The position numbers and the translations under genes are program-made. 64,000 nucleotides of DNA from Sporocytophaga myxococcoides DSM 11118 (lineage in GTDB: Bacteria > Bacteroidota > Bacteroidia > Cytophagales > Cytophagaceae). Below, piece after piece: positions 16,745 through 26,704 of this stretch. The stretch is from positions 456,960-520,959 of the forward strand of contig NZ_KE384560.1 of assembly GCF_000426725.1 (NCBI RefSeq), in the 5' to 3' direction. Every line of letters starts with the position of its first letter. The first letter of the stretch is position 1. The notes beneath the pieces were generated by a model. That model saw only the letters and a list, made by a program, of their open reading frames with translations. It was not told where the DNA came from and did not search any database.

Positions 16745-17176
16745 ATGAAAACAGACCTGATAGCTCAAGCTTCCATTGAAATCAAGACAGATGTTAGAAC
16801 TGTCTGGGATGCTCTCGTTAATCCTAAAATTATTAAAGAATACTTGTTCGGTACGGACACCTATTCCGATTGGAAAGTAGGTAGCAGAATCTCTTTCAAA
16901 GGTGTCTGGGAAGGTAAGCCTTATGAAGATGGTGGGATTATTACTGCCATAGAGCCAGAAGAAACTTTTAAATACACCTACTGGAGTTCCATGTCAGGTA
17001 CACCTGATGTTGAAGAAAATTATGCCCATATCTCTTATGATTTGGAGGAAGTTGCTACAGGAGTGCGCCTGACTATTAGTCAGGACAATATAAAGACTGA
17101 GGAGGCTAGGGAACATTCTGAAAAGAATTGGGGTATGGTACTCGACTCAATGAAAAAGTTATTAGAAAAAAAGTAA
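16745..17176 (+). CDS. SRPBCC/AHSA1-like protein
   Basis: The 143-residue START/Bet v1-fold protein has IEIKTDVRTVWDALVNPKIIKEYLFG at its start, a GSRISFKGVWEGKPYEDGG turn and a C-terminal helix ending KNWGMVLDSMKKLL. It is the branch often labelled activator of Hsp90 ATPase 1-like. It is cytosolic and probably binds a small hydrophobic molecule; partner unknown. It converges on a membrane-protein gene with 29 bases between. Confidence 0.85.
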   Translation: MKTDLIAQASIEIKTDVRTVWDALVNPKIIKEYLFGTDTYSDWKVGSRISFKGVWEGKPYEDGGIITAIEPEETFKYTYWSSMSGTPDVEENYAHISYDLEEVATGVRLTISQDNIKTEEAREHSEKNWGMVLDSMKKLLEKK

Positions 17177-17205
17177 CAGTATCAAATGCAGAGGCAGTGA
17201 AAGTG

Positions 17206-18045
17206 TTAGCCTTTTGCGGGTGCCTCTGCTTCTGTGCCCATTTCTCTTAGTTTCCACTTGGTGGCGTTCATCAATTTTCTTATATCATTCCAGATATTGA
17301 ACGAGTACAGTCCCAAGGCTAAGCCTATTATCAGACGAACGATAATGTCCGTCCTTTGGCCTTTGGTCATGTCCCAACACATTTTACCATCAGGGTAAAA
17401 GCCTCCATAGTTGTATAGTCTGAACAATTCAAAAGCGATAAGGGAAAAGGGTAAGATAACGAGAAATGCTTGTAAAATCTGCGCAACTATTCTATAAGAT
17501 GATTTCTTTTTAAAGTCTATTGTATCAACATCCGACCCAGTGAGGAAAACAGATTGATTTACAATTCCGAAGTAGAGGTATCTCTTAATATGTAAATTGT
17601 CTGAATTCCGTGATCTCTCAAGTAATTCTGAAACAACGTGATGTTGCCTTCTTGCTGAAAAGTAATACCAGGTAGCGATTACAACAAACCCAAGCATACC
17701 AACAAGTATGATATCACTGACTGAAAACTGAATACCTATAACAGGAATTTCTATTAGCTCAAATTTGTCATAAATAATATTTTGAAAAGATTCCTGCTGT
17801 GGGTCTTTAGCAAGTTTTTCGTTTTCTCTGAAATAATGAAGCCAGCTAAAAACTCTGTTAAATTCCGCAATAAAAATGATAATGCCAGCGATATTGAGAA
17901 TAAGAAAAATCTGTCGGGTTCTTTTAGACGCATCTATATATGCGGTGATAAGGCTTTCAAGGATCTTCTCTTCAAATTTGTTAATGCTTTCCTCATCTGG
18001 TTTTCCAAAAAGGGACGAGATTTTTTTTCTTACTTTTCTAAGCAT
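17206..18045 (-). CDS. Four-helix membrane protein, unknown
   Basis: About 279 residues, starting at the ATG giving MLRKVRKK; the open frame reaches 18066 only through a TTG. There are four likely transmembrane helices: about residues 43-62, 117-140, 190-212 and 235-255. Charged, helical stretches lie between the first two and before the third. No motif or family is recognised. It is not obviously in an operon. Confidence 0.55.
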   Translation of the reverse strand: MLRKVRKKISSLFGKPDEESINKFEEKILESLITAYIDASKRTRQIFLILNIAGIIIFIAEFNRVFSWLHYFRENEKLAKDPQQESFQNIIYDKFELIEIPVIGIQFSVSDIILVGMLGFVVIATWYYFSARRQHHVVSELLERSRNSDNLHIKRYLYFGIVNQSVFLTGSDVDTIDFKKKSSYRIVAQILQAFLVILPFSLIAFELFRLYNYGGFYPDGKMCWDMTKGQRTDIIVRLIIGLALGLYSFNIWNDIRKLMNATKWKLREMGTEAEAPAKG

Positions 18046-18158
18046 AACCGGGAAAAGACAAGGCAACCCTTATCTTATCCGGTAAAACAGGCTTTTGCTA
18101 AAGATGTTTACCTCCTGTGTAAACATTTTTAAGTATACTTAAGTCAGCAACGGTTTTA

Positions 18159-18716
18159 TCAACCATGATAATCCATTCTTCTCCTTATCTCCTTGGCAGC
18201 TTCATCTCCTGCCCATTTTTTACAGAGATAAAGCCCAAGGTCTATGGATGCAGAAACAGCTCCGGCTGTAATTACATTGCCATCTTCAACAATTCTTTCT
18301 TTACTTACGGTTTTGCAATAAGGCGCTAGAGTTTCATACTCCATAAAATTTACAGTGGCTGTTTTGTCTTTTAAAAAACCTGCAGCCCCGAGAAGCAGAC
18401 TTCCTGTGCAAATAGAAATCTTATTCTTTACTTTTTCTGAGGTCTTTAGCCAGTTAATAAAGTCTTTATCAAATTGAAGTTTTCTTGTGCCAAATCCGCC
18501 AGGGACTATGATGACATCGTATGCTCCAAGATCACTGTTGATTTTGGTAGCCTTTACTTCAAGTCCAAAGTTATCTTTATTACTTTCCGTGTAAGAGCAG
18601 ATATCCCATTCCAAATCTGGAATATATTTAAGTGATTTGAGTCTGCTTAATGGGTCATAGATGCCAATAAAGTCAAGCCAGGTAATGCCTTCAAAAATTA
18701 CGTATGCTATTTTCAT
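18159..18716 (-). CDS. DJ-1/PfpI family protein
   Basis: The 185-residue class I glutamine-amidotransferase-like protein opens with AYVIFEGITWLDFIGIYDP. It has IIVPGGFGTRK near residue 70 and the nucleophile elbow ISICTGSLLLGAAG near 100 with the conserved Cys. The family includes isonitrile hydratases, glyoxalase-like enzymes and chaperone-like proteins. It lacks the HTH seen in the GlxA-type regulator 1.3 kb away (20035-21054), which has a related first domain. Confidence 0.85.
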   Translation of the reverse strand: MKIAYVIFEGITWLDFIGIYDPLSRLKSLKYIPDLEWDICSYTESNKDNFGLEVKATKINSDLGAYDVIIVPGGFGTRKLQFDKDFINWLKTSEKVKNKISICTGSLLLGAAGFLKDKTATVNFMEYETLAPYCKTVSKERIVEDGNVITAGAVSASIDLGLYLCKKWAGDEAAKEIRRRMDYHG

Positions 18717-18753
18717 ATTTATGTATAGGTAAAAAATTATTGTAAAAATAATA

Positions 18754-18781
18754 AATCTCCGGTCAATTATAACCGGAGATT
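18754..18781 (-). terminator. Probable terminator of gapA
   Basis: A perfect 10-bp stem (18754-18763 with 18772-18781), followed on the minus strand by a T-rich stretch. It lies between the GAPDH stop and the DJ-1 gene. Confidence 0.6.
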
Positions 18782-18830
18782 CAAGGGGTGGTTTTAATTA
18801 TTTGGGAATAGGTTTAATGGCCATATTTCG

Positions 18831-18943
18831 CCTCACCCTAATTCCGTCTCCTGAAGGAGAGGACTTTAATTTATCTATAAATAGCTACATTAGTTTCTCG
18901 TCGACTGTTCCCTTCTCCTTCAGGAGAAAGGTTAGGGATGAGG
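18831..18943. repeat. Long imperfect inverted repeat
   Basis: The left arm 18831-18864 (CCTCACCCTAAT..) and the right arm 18907-18943 pair over about 35 bases with a 42-base spacer. Each arm contains its own small palindrome (TCTCCTGAAGGAGA or TCTCCTTCAGGAGA). This type of CCTCACCC..TCTCC..GGAGA element often occurs in many copies between genes. It sits between gapA and the DJ-1 gene. Confidence 0.7.
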
Positions 18944-18987
18944 TCTTTTTGCTTTGAGACTTGAACTAAATAAATAACCTCATTACT

Positions 18988-20034
<1,047 letters not shown>

Positions 20035-21054
20035 TTAGGCAACCGCATCTCTGAAAGCAGTTTTAAAGCTTTTGCGGTAATGTCCCGGAGTAATCTTAAG
20101 ATGTTTCAGAAAGAGCCTTCTAAGGGAATCCTGACTACCTATTCCGCAACTGTCTGCTATCTGATCCAGGGAAAGGTTAGAGTCTTCAAGACTCCTTTTT
20201 GCTTTTTCAAGTCGTACCTTCTCTATATATTTTCCAGGTGTTATGCCAGTTTCTTTGAGAAATACTCTTGCAAAATTCCTTGGACTCATAGCGCAGTGTT
20301 CCGAAAGTTGTTCGACCTTTAACTCATCTTTGATATGCTCTGAAATGTATTCCTGAACATCCCTGATCGGTCCGCTTTCTGTATGTTGCTGGGCCAGCAC
20401 TGTGCTGAACTGAGACTGGTTGCCTGGCCTCTGAAGAAACAGGACAAGTTCTTTGGCAACAGTAAGTGCAAGATCTCTTCCATAGTCTTCCTCAACCATC
20501 GCAAGCGCCAGATCCATGCCAGAAGACACCCCGGCGGATGTATAGATATTGCCCTCTTTAATAAATATCGGGTCCGGATCTACAATTATATCAGGATACT
20601 TTGCCTGAAGCTCATTACAAGCCATCCAATGAGTTGTGGCTCGTTTTCCATTAAGAAGGCCTGCTTCAGCCAAAGCAAAAGTCCCTCTGCAGATGGATGC
20701 AATCCTTCTTATTTTTCCTGAGTTTTGGTCCAGCCACCTATAAAAGTCTTTGCTAAGTCTGAACTGACTTTTGGAGGCATATCCGGCGATGATCAAAGTG
20801 TCTATTTTCTCCTCTATTGCTTTATAGCTGATAGGGGTATTTATGGTGATGCCTGATAGGGAAGTACATGTTTTCCTCCCATGCTCAGGAGAAATTGTTA
20901 TTACTTTGTAGGGTTCTTTTTTAGGAGCATTAGCTTTCAAGAAAATAGAGGCTCTGCTAAATACATCTGCTGGTCCAGCTATGTCAATCAGCATTGTATC
21001 AGGCATAGCAACTATGGCAATAAGCCTCTCTTTGATACCGGTTACAGGAGTCAT
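20035..21054 (-). CDS. GlxA-type AraC-family transcriptional regulator
   Basis: The 339-residue regulator joins a DJ-1/PfpI-like domain (about residues 10-190) to a C-terminal AraC-type double helix-turn-helix (about 225-325). The first domain has LIIAGYASK and the elbow ASICRGTFALAEAG. The second has MSPRNFARVFLKETGITPGKYIEKVRLEKA and IADSCGIGSQDSLRRLF. GlxA-like regulators sense small molecules, often quaternary amines or aldehydes. The elbow Cys is kept. It lies 39 bases upstream of gapA on the same strand, so read-through is possible. Confidence 0.9.
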   Translation of the reverse strand: MTPVTGIKERLIAIVAMPDTMLIDIAGPADVFSRASIFLKANAPKKEPYKVITISPEHGRKTCTSLSGITINTPISYKAIEEKIDTLIIAGYASKSQFRLSKDFYRWLDQNSGKIRRIASICRGTFALAEAGLLNGKRATTHWMACNELQAKYPDIIVDPDPIFIKEGNIYTSAGVSSGMDLALAMVEEDYGRDLALTVAKELVLFLQRPGNQSQFSTVLAQQHTESGPIRDVQEYISEHIKDELKVEQLSEHCAMSPRNFARVFLKETGITPGKYIEKVRLEKAKRSLEDSNLSLDQIADSCGIGSQDSLRRLFLKHLKITPGHYRKSFKTAFRDAVA

Positions 21055-21201
21055 ATATTTTCCTTATTTTTAATATATAAGTCAAATATAGAAGAAAAGG
21101 ATCTTGGCAGCAATGACAATTTTGCTGCACTTTCTGCCAATTGAAAAAGTGTTGAAGTAAAGCGGTTTAAGTTTAGCTCCTTTTTAGAAATTGATTACTT
21201 A

Positions 21202-23382
21202 CTAATCTTTGGGCAGATCAATTGTGAATTCTGCACCACCTCCAATTCTGTTGGCGACTTTAATTTTTCCATTAAATTTTTCGACAATGCTTTTTACGAT
21301 ATAGAGTCCGAGTCCAGAGCCTTTGGAATTGACATCGCCTCTATAGAACATGTCGAATAGTTTGTCTATAATTTTTTCATTGATACCCTTGCCTCTGTCG
21401 GAAAATATTATTTGGATACTTTTTTCAAAATTATGGATACAAATATCTACCTCGGGAGGCTGAGAGGGTTGAAAGTATTTTAATGCATTGTCAATGAGTT
21501 TTTGAAAAATGGTTTTTAACATTTCTTTATCGGATGTTATTATTAAATCATTCGGAATATTTAAATGAAATTGTGCATGATAGGTGAAGTCTGCAGTGTA
21601 CGAACCTTGTATGACTTCGCTTACGAGTTGTCCGACATCGACTTTAGTATAATAGAATTCATTGTTTTTGATTTGCATAATTCTCACAAGACCCATCAGT
21701 GATGTGTCCAGTTTGCGAGTGCTGCGTTCAATTAATTTGAAATAATCCAAAGCTTTGGAATCCTTGATGTCTTGCTTTGCGATCAGAGTTAACCCGATAA
21801 TTGTGGCTAATGGTCCTTTTAGATCATGAGATGTCATGTATAAAAAAGTAGATAACTCTTTGGTTACTTTATAGGTTTCTTCTTTACTTTTCCTGAGCTC
21901 TGTAATGTCAATAGCAAAGGATACATGAAGATGAAGCATCCCATTGAGCTTTGCACCTCCTTCCAATACAGGAGTTCTGCTTCCGTCCTTACATACATAT
22001 TCTCTTTCGTAGGGAGCCTGCCATTTGTTTTGTGCGGATTCATCGCTGGTTGTTTCGTCGTTAAATTTAAATTCATCCGGAGTTATTTTATCCCATGTGA
22101 TCTTTTCAGTTTTAAGGTCTTCATTTGAATATTGAATTATGTTCAGAAAGCGTTCATTTGCATCAATGATTTTTTTATCATCATCAGAAAAAGCAATACC
22201 AATAAGATTTGAGTTAAAGATGCCACTGAATTTAGCCTCACTTGCAATAAGCGCTTTTTTGGAATTTATCTTGTCTGTTATATCTTTAAGCGAGAGGAAA
22301 AAAGCCTTCCCGTCAGATAGCTCAATTATTGTTACGTCATTTTCAAGATAAAAAGTTGAACCATCTTTTCGTCTGCCTTGAGATATATATGAACTGGGGA
22401 CTGGTTTACCTTCATTTATTCTTGAAATTCTTTTATTAATAATCTGCACACTCTCCTCTGTATATAGCTGGTCAATGGAGACTTTCATAATTTCTTCAAT
22501 TGAAGAATAGCCAAAGATTTTAGCAAAAGCTTCATTTGCTATGAGGATTTTAAAGCCCCTGGAGATAGCATTGGCTCTGTATGATTTCTCAAATAAGTTC
22601 CTGAAGCGATGTTCTGAGTTGATCAATTCCGCTTCAATTTTTTTCTTTTCAGTAATATCTATGAAGGCGCCGACAAGTCCGATAATCTTGCCAGACTGAT
22701 CTGATAAGGGAGCACCATTAATCAGTACATTTCTTTTCTCTCCTTTGGCAGCTATTATTTCAGCTTCATAGTTGGAAGATATATTTTTAGATCTTTTTTG
22801 GTGTTCCTCATTCATTCGCTTAAGACTTTCTTTTGTAAAAAAAGAATGATAGGTCTTCCCTTTAAGATCATTGACGGATTCAATGCCCAGAATATTGCAC
22901 ATTGAAGGATTAGCAAATCTTGTAAAACCTTCTGTATCTATTTCCCATATTCCTACATCCGTATTGTTTGAGAATGTTCTGTATTTGTCTAATTCCAGCT
23001 TTTCTTGCGGAAGCATTTGAGAATTCAATTCTTTGATTTGAATCAGACACCCTGTGCTTTCCTCAGCTTTATTAGTTGATGTCGGAGAATATGTAAATTC
23101 AAAGCTACCTTTTAAGTCTATGTTAAGTGGTGATAGATTACTGAACACCTGAACAACCTTTTGACCAGTCAGGCATTTTTTTATGTTTATAAAATGGTCT
23201 GACGAAATAAGTTCGGGGAAGCTTTGAAAAATATTTTTCCCCAGAAAAGATTGCTCTTCTTTGCCAGTTAAATTGCTCAATCCTCTTGACCAAAAGGTAC
23301 AGAGATAATGCCGGTCAATCGATAGCAGAATAAATTGATCAGAGTCTTTTATTGCATTTAGGATGTCATAATCTGTTGACAT
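21202..23382 (-). CDS. Orphan cytosolic histidine kinase with four PAS domains
   Basis: About 726 residues from the ATG giving MSTDYD; the open frame reaches 23424 only by a TTG. No membrane segment is seen. Four PAS domains lie at about residues 10-115, 135-250, 255-370 and 380-500, three of them ending in the ..DIT(E/D)K form. A HisKA domain follows with phospho-acceptor SHDLKGPL, then an HATPase with DNALKYF, DRGKGI and GSGLGLYIVKSI. No response regulator gene is adjacent. It is divergent from the unknown five-gene operon at 23593 with a 0.2-kb shared gap. Confidence 0.88.
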   Translation of the reverse strand: MSTDYDILNAIKDSDQFILLSIDRHYLCTFWSRGLSNLTGKEEQSFLGKNIFQSFPELISSDHFINIKKCLTGQKVVQVFSNLSPLNIDLKGSFEFTYSPTSTNKAEESTGCLIQIKELNSQMLPQEKLELDKYRTFSNNTDVGIWEIDTEGFTRFANPSMCNILGIESVNDLKGKTYHSFFTKESLKRMNEEHQKRSKNISSNYEAEIIAAKGEKRNVLINGAPLSDQSGKIIGLVGAFIDITEKKKIEAELINSEHRFRNLFEKSYRANAISRGFKILIANEAFAKIFGYSSIEEIMKVSIDQLYTEESVQIINKRISRINEGKPVPSSYISQGRRKDGSTFYLENDVTIIELSDGKAFFLSLKDITDKINSKKALIASEAKFSGIFNSNLIGIAFSDDDKKIIDANERFLNIIQYSNEDLKTEKITWDKITPDEFKFNDETTSDESAQNKWQAPYEREYVCKDGSRTPVLEGGAKLNGMLHLHVSFAIDITELRKSKEETYKVTKELSTFLYMTSHDLKGPLATIIGLTLIAKQDIKDSKALDYFKLIERSTRKLDTSLMGLVRIMQIKNNEFYYTKVDVGQLVSEVIQGSYTADFTYHAQFHLNIPNDLIITSDKEMLKTIFQKLIDNALKYFQPSQPPEVDICIHNFEKSIQIIFSDRGKGINEKIIDKLFDMFYRGDVNSKGSGLGLYIVKSIVEKFNGKIKVANRIGGGAEFTIDLPKD

Positions 23383-23592
23383 GTTATATGCTTGTATTTT
23401 AAGCTCTTTCTTAAATAAGAACAATTATGGGGTTGGTTTTCATTCAATAATCGAAAGCGCAGGAGTAATTCATTATCAGGTTTTTATTGATTCTGAAGTC
23501 TCTTGGGGGATGCAGATTTTTTTTGTATTTTAGATAAAGTTATAATGGTTCTTCTGAAGTGGAGTTCCTCTCAATATTAAATTATTACTTAA

Positions 23593-24183
23593 ATGAATAC
23601 CTGGGAGCATAGCCTGTTAGGTCAGCGAAAATTCGGAGGAAGACCGGAAGATTATCATTCTATACATAAATTTATTGACAGCAGTAAATTATTCTGTTAT
23701 CATCTCAAACACCGTTTGCTCTTGCATAATCTATATGGGGTAGAGCTTGCAATCAATTTGTTCGGCGAGGCAATAAAAAATGCGGACGGAGCGATAATAC
23801 TAGTCAGGGATATTGCTGTGGAACATGTGAGAGAAGATCTTGATGGTAAAATACCAACATTGACAGAATGGCTTGAAGAAGATAAAAGTATTTATCCCTT
23901 TGAGATTCCTGATCTTGAAGATGATAAGTTAAACAGTTTTATCTGGAAACCGTATCTCAGAAGTGGTCACAAAGCCGCATTGCATATTACCTGCAGTGAT
24001 TTTGGAGTATTTCTCACAGAGCTTTTTTATGGGCCAGAGACAGCACTGAAATTAAGATCGAAGATCAATTCAGATTATAAGGTTAGCAGTTTCCTGGAGC
24101 GCTTTACGTTTACAAAATCCTGGCAGTACAGCCCTATGAAAGAAGAAATTGAATGGCTTAAAAATCAAAATAAATCCAAATGA
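23593..24183 (+). CDS. Conserved hypothetical, first gene of unknown five-gene operon
   Basis: The 196-residue cytosolic protein is rich in His, Lys and aromatic residues. It starts NTWEHSLLGQRKFGG, then has a helix-rich core with LFCYHLKHRLLLHNLYGVE, and DGAIILVRDIAVEHVREDLDG. It may belong to the group labelled DUF6915, but I am not sure. No catalytic motif is clear, though several His lie on one helix. Its TGA overlaps the next ATG (ATGA), showing tight translational coupling. Confidence 0.7.
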   Translation: MNTWEHSLLGQRKFGGRPEDYHSIHKFIDSSKLFCYHLKHRLLLHNLYGVELAINLFGEAIKNADGAIILVRDIAVEHVREDLDGKIPTLTEWLEEDKSIYPFEIPDLEDDKLNSFIWKPYLRSGHKAALHITCSDFGVFLTELFYGPETALKLRSKINSDYKVSSFLERFTFTKSWQYSPMKEEIEWLKNQNKSK

Positions 24184-24929
24184 TTGCAAGATTTATAAAA
24201 TGGATTTTCGGTAAAAAAAATAATGAACAGTTATCATGGCCAGAAATTCCTGAAAGAAATCCTGAAATTATCAGGCAAACTATGCTTGTTTTGAAAACTC
24301 TTCTGAGCGAAGGGAAGGAGATTAAAGCAGAGTGGAATGCGGGAGGTGATGATACATGTTGTGATGTTTTTATAAACGGAGAGCCTTCTTATAAGCATCA
24401 AGATTTTGATATTTGTGAAGTCGTAAGGCTCAGAATTATAGATCTGCTAAATCTTCCAAATGCAGGTGAGGAGTATCATATGGGCAAAGGAACTATTTGT
24501 CTAAATGAAAAGGAGGAAGTGGGCATGCGGTTTACATCACGGGAACATGCATTTGGGCATCACATTAATGAATTTACTCAGTGGAATATGGAAGAAACCC
24601 CTGAGTTAAAAAATAATCTTCACAAGGTAGAGGTATCTTTCAGTGGAAGTGTTGATCTAGAAAGTGAAAGAATTGCTGAAACCAAAATTGAAACTATTTA
24701 TGGTGAGCCAATACTATTGAATGCAGAACAATTGGAGCCAATAAAGAATAGACTAAATGACCTTCTTGATAAATATGAATCTCAGTTAGGGGCAAAAGTG
24801 GATGGCCAGGAGCTTTCAAATATTTATGTTAAGGGGACGTTAGGGGCTGAACCTTTGACGTCTTTTCAAATTGAAAAATACTACGACAAGTCATTTCATC
24901 ATAAAGATGAGTTTATTTCATTAATGTAG
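24180..24929 (+). CDS. Unknown protein, paralogue A of tandem pair
   Basis: The 249-residue protein has a short basic hydrophobic start (MIARFIKWIFGKK) and then a helix plus strand core. It has EWNAGGDDTCCDV near residue 57 with a Cys-Cys pair, GMRFTSREH near 117, HKVEVSFSG, and ends in HHKDEFISLM. About half of its residues recur in the next protein. No family is recognised. It overlaps the preceding gene by four bases. Confidence 0.7.
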   Translation: MIARFIKWIFGKKNNEQLSWPEIPERNPEIIRQTMLVLKTLLSEGKEIKAEWNAGGDDTCCDVFINGEPSYKHQDFDICEVVRLRIIDLLNLPNAGEEYHMGKGTICLNEKEEVGMRFTSREHAFGHHINEFTQWNMEETPELKNNLHKVEVSFSGSVDLESERIAETKIETIYGEPILLNAEQLEPIKNRLNDLLDKYESQLGAKVDGQELSNIYVKGTLGAEPLTSFQIEKYYDKSFHHKDEFISLM

Positions 24930-24952
24930 ATTGATTTTGAAAATGAATTATT

Positions 24953-25708
24953 ATGATAAGTAAATTTTTAAGGAAGTTTTTTTGGAATAAAGGTAAAGAT
25001 GCCGATATCGTGGAAGCAGGAGAGATAGATAAGAAAGTTATTAAAGTGATAAAGAATGAGAGAGAAGTGTTATCGACATTGCTTAGTGATGGCAAAGAGA
25101 TCAGAGCAACATGGGATGCAGGAGGAGATCAGACATGCTGCAATGTTTCCATTGATGGAGATTATGAGTTTAAATATAAAAATTGGAATCTTAGTGATTA
25201 TTTAAGAGAGAGAATCATAGATGTATTGAATCTTCCTAACGCCAGTGAAAATTACCACAAAGGTGAAGGCGTTATTAGCCTGACAGAAAAGGGAGAAATC
25301 GGTATGCGTTTTACATCAAGAGAGCATACATATGGCGATAACATTGAGGAATTTATTCAATGGGATATGGGTGATATGCCTGAGTTGAAAAAGAATCTTC
25401 ATAAGGTGGAAGTGTTCTTTTCCGGAAGAGTTGATTGGGGAGATGATAGGTGGATGAACTCTGGTGTTAACACTATTTATGGTGAACCTATCATTTTAAA
25501 TGATCAACAGAAGCAGGTGTGCGAGAAAAAACTTAATGAGCTGTTGAATAAATATGAAGCCCAATTAGGCTCTGTTGAAGACGGCCAGGAGCTTTCAGGA
25601 GTTCATGTTGACGGAATCCTTGGACCTGATCCTTTGACTTCCTTTAGAGTGGATAAAAGCTTCGAAAAGACTATTTATCATAAAGATGAATTTGTAGTAT
25701 TAATATAA
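24953..25708 (+). CDS. Unknown protein, paralogue B of tandem pair
   Basis: The 251-residue protein is homologous over its whole length to its neighbour 24180-24929. It keeps TWDAGGDQTCCNV, RIIDVLNLPNA, GMRFTSREH, LHKVEVFFSG, GQELSGVHVDG and a terminal YHKDEFVVLI. The order and spacing of conserved blocks are the same, so this is a tandem gene duplication. The kept Cys pair suggests metal binding or a structural role. It is separated from its paralogue by 23 bases and from the next gene by three. Confidence 0.7.
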   Translation: MISKFLRKFFWNKGKDADIVEAGEIDKKVIKVIKNEREVLSTLLSDGKEIRATWDAGGDQTCCNVSIDGDYEFKYKNWNLSDYLRERIIDVLNLPNASENYHKGEGVISLTEKGEIGMRFTSREHTYGDNIEEFIQWDMGDMPELKKNLHKVEVFFSGRVDWGDDRWMNSGVNTIYGEPIILNDQQKQVCEKKLNELLNKYEAQLGSVEDGQELSGVHVDGILGPDPLTSFRVDKSFEKTIYHKDEFVVLI

Positions 25709-25711
25709 AAG

Positions 25712-26302
25712 ATGGATATATATTTTCATAAGATAAAATTTGATGATCTTGATCTCGTTCTGCGACTCTTCAAAAAAGAAGGAAGAAGTCTTGAACTGGT
25801 ATTAAGCTATTTTGAAAATCCGGAAACGATAGCAAAGATAAAGGAAGTTTATCCTTCAGTTGAAGCAGTGAATGTTAGGGATATATTGAAGCTTACGAAT
25901 GCTGAGCAAAGAATGATCGCACTAAGTACCATCCCTCATGAAGAAATTCTCGGACAGCTTGATGCTAAGTTGGTAAATCGTCAAACAGTAAAGAAGAAAC
26001 AAACCCGCTGGGATGAGCAGTTAAAACCATATGTTTATGAATATGATGATTGTTATGAACTGTATTCATTTTCCGGTGAGGCATTAGGAATAAAAAGCAA
26101 TCGGATGGGATCGAATAAAGTCCCTGAAATTTATATGGTCAAATGTAAATGCACTTCCACCGGAAGGACATATTACCAATATGTGCCGCATTATATCGGC
26201 GAAGAGAAGGATGCTATAAAAGCTATCGCATGGACTTTCAGTATTGGGTATTCCCATTTGACAAAGGAACAATATCTTCATTTTATGTACAGTGAAACCT
26301 AA
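25712..26302 (+). CDS. Conserved hypothetical, possibly DUF6745-like
   Basis: The 196-residue cytosolic protein has a helical N-terminal half and a C-terminal domain containing MVKCKCTSTGRTYYQYVP followed by DAIKAIAWTFSIG. The STGR.Y...VP and AIAWTF pattern recalls proteins labelled DUF6745, known to me only as a domain of unknown function. Two Cys and several Tyr are clustered there. It lies three bases after paralogue B and five before the last gene of the operon. Confidence 0.65.
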   Translation: MDIYFHKIKFDDLDLVLRLFKKEGRSLELVLSYFENPETIAKIKEVYPSVEAVNVRDILKLTNAEQRMIALSTIPHEEILGQLDAKLVNRQTVKKKQTRWDEQLKPYVYEYDDCYELYSFSGEALGIKSNRMGSNKVPEIYMVKCKCTSTGRTYYQYVPHYIGEEKDAIKAIAWTFSIGYSHLTKEQYLHFMYSET

Positions 26303-26307
26303 TTATT

Positions 26308-26643
26308 ATGATAGACTTCGAACGCATATATCGTCATGGTGACGTAATACTTTTCAAGCTAAAAGAGGATGACAAACGGGCAAGTCAGAATGCCATAAAA
26401 AAGATGGATAACCTTGTGCTCGAAGAGGGTGAAGTGACGGGTCATGCACATAGATTAAGTGGTTCTATAGAAGTGCTTGAAGAAAATTTATCTGAAAGGC
26501 AAATTCTTTTCAGGATAGAAAAGAATGCTTTGCTAACTCATGAAGAACACGATCGTATGGTCCTTGATAGAGGAGTTTATCTTAAAGTCTCTCAGGTAGA
26601 ATATGACCCTTTTTCTAATATGATACATTGGATAAGAGATTAA
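26308..26643 (+). CDS. Small His-rich conserved hypothetical, last gene of operon
   Basis: The 111-residue cytosolic protein has EEGEVTGHAHRLSG near residues 47-60 and LTHEEHDRMVLDRG near 86-99. The fixed His positions (HAH, HEEH) suggest a small metal-binding beta-barrel, but no activity is known to me. It lies five bases after the preceding gene and is followed by a strong bidirectional terminator, so it closes the operon. Confidence 0.7.
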   Translation: MIDFERIYRHGDVILFKLKEDDKRASQNAIKKMDNLVLEEGEVTGHAHRLSGSIEVLEENLSERQILFRIEKNALLTHEEHDRMVLDRGVYLKVSQVEYDPFSNMIHWIRD

Positions 26644-26646
26644 ACG

Positions 26647-26680
26647 AAAAAAGGACTGTCTAATCGGATAGTCCTTTTTT
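26647..26680. terminator. Bidirectional terminator
   Basis: A 14-bp stem (26647-26660 with 26667-26680) starts with six A's and ends with six T's. It separates the unknown operon from the convergent sigma/anti-sigma operon. Confidence 0.85.
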
Positions 26681-26704
26681 ATAATAAATGGAATGGACTT
26701 GCGT

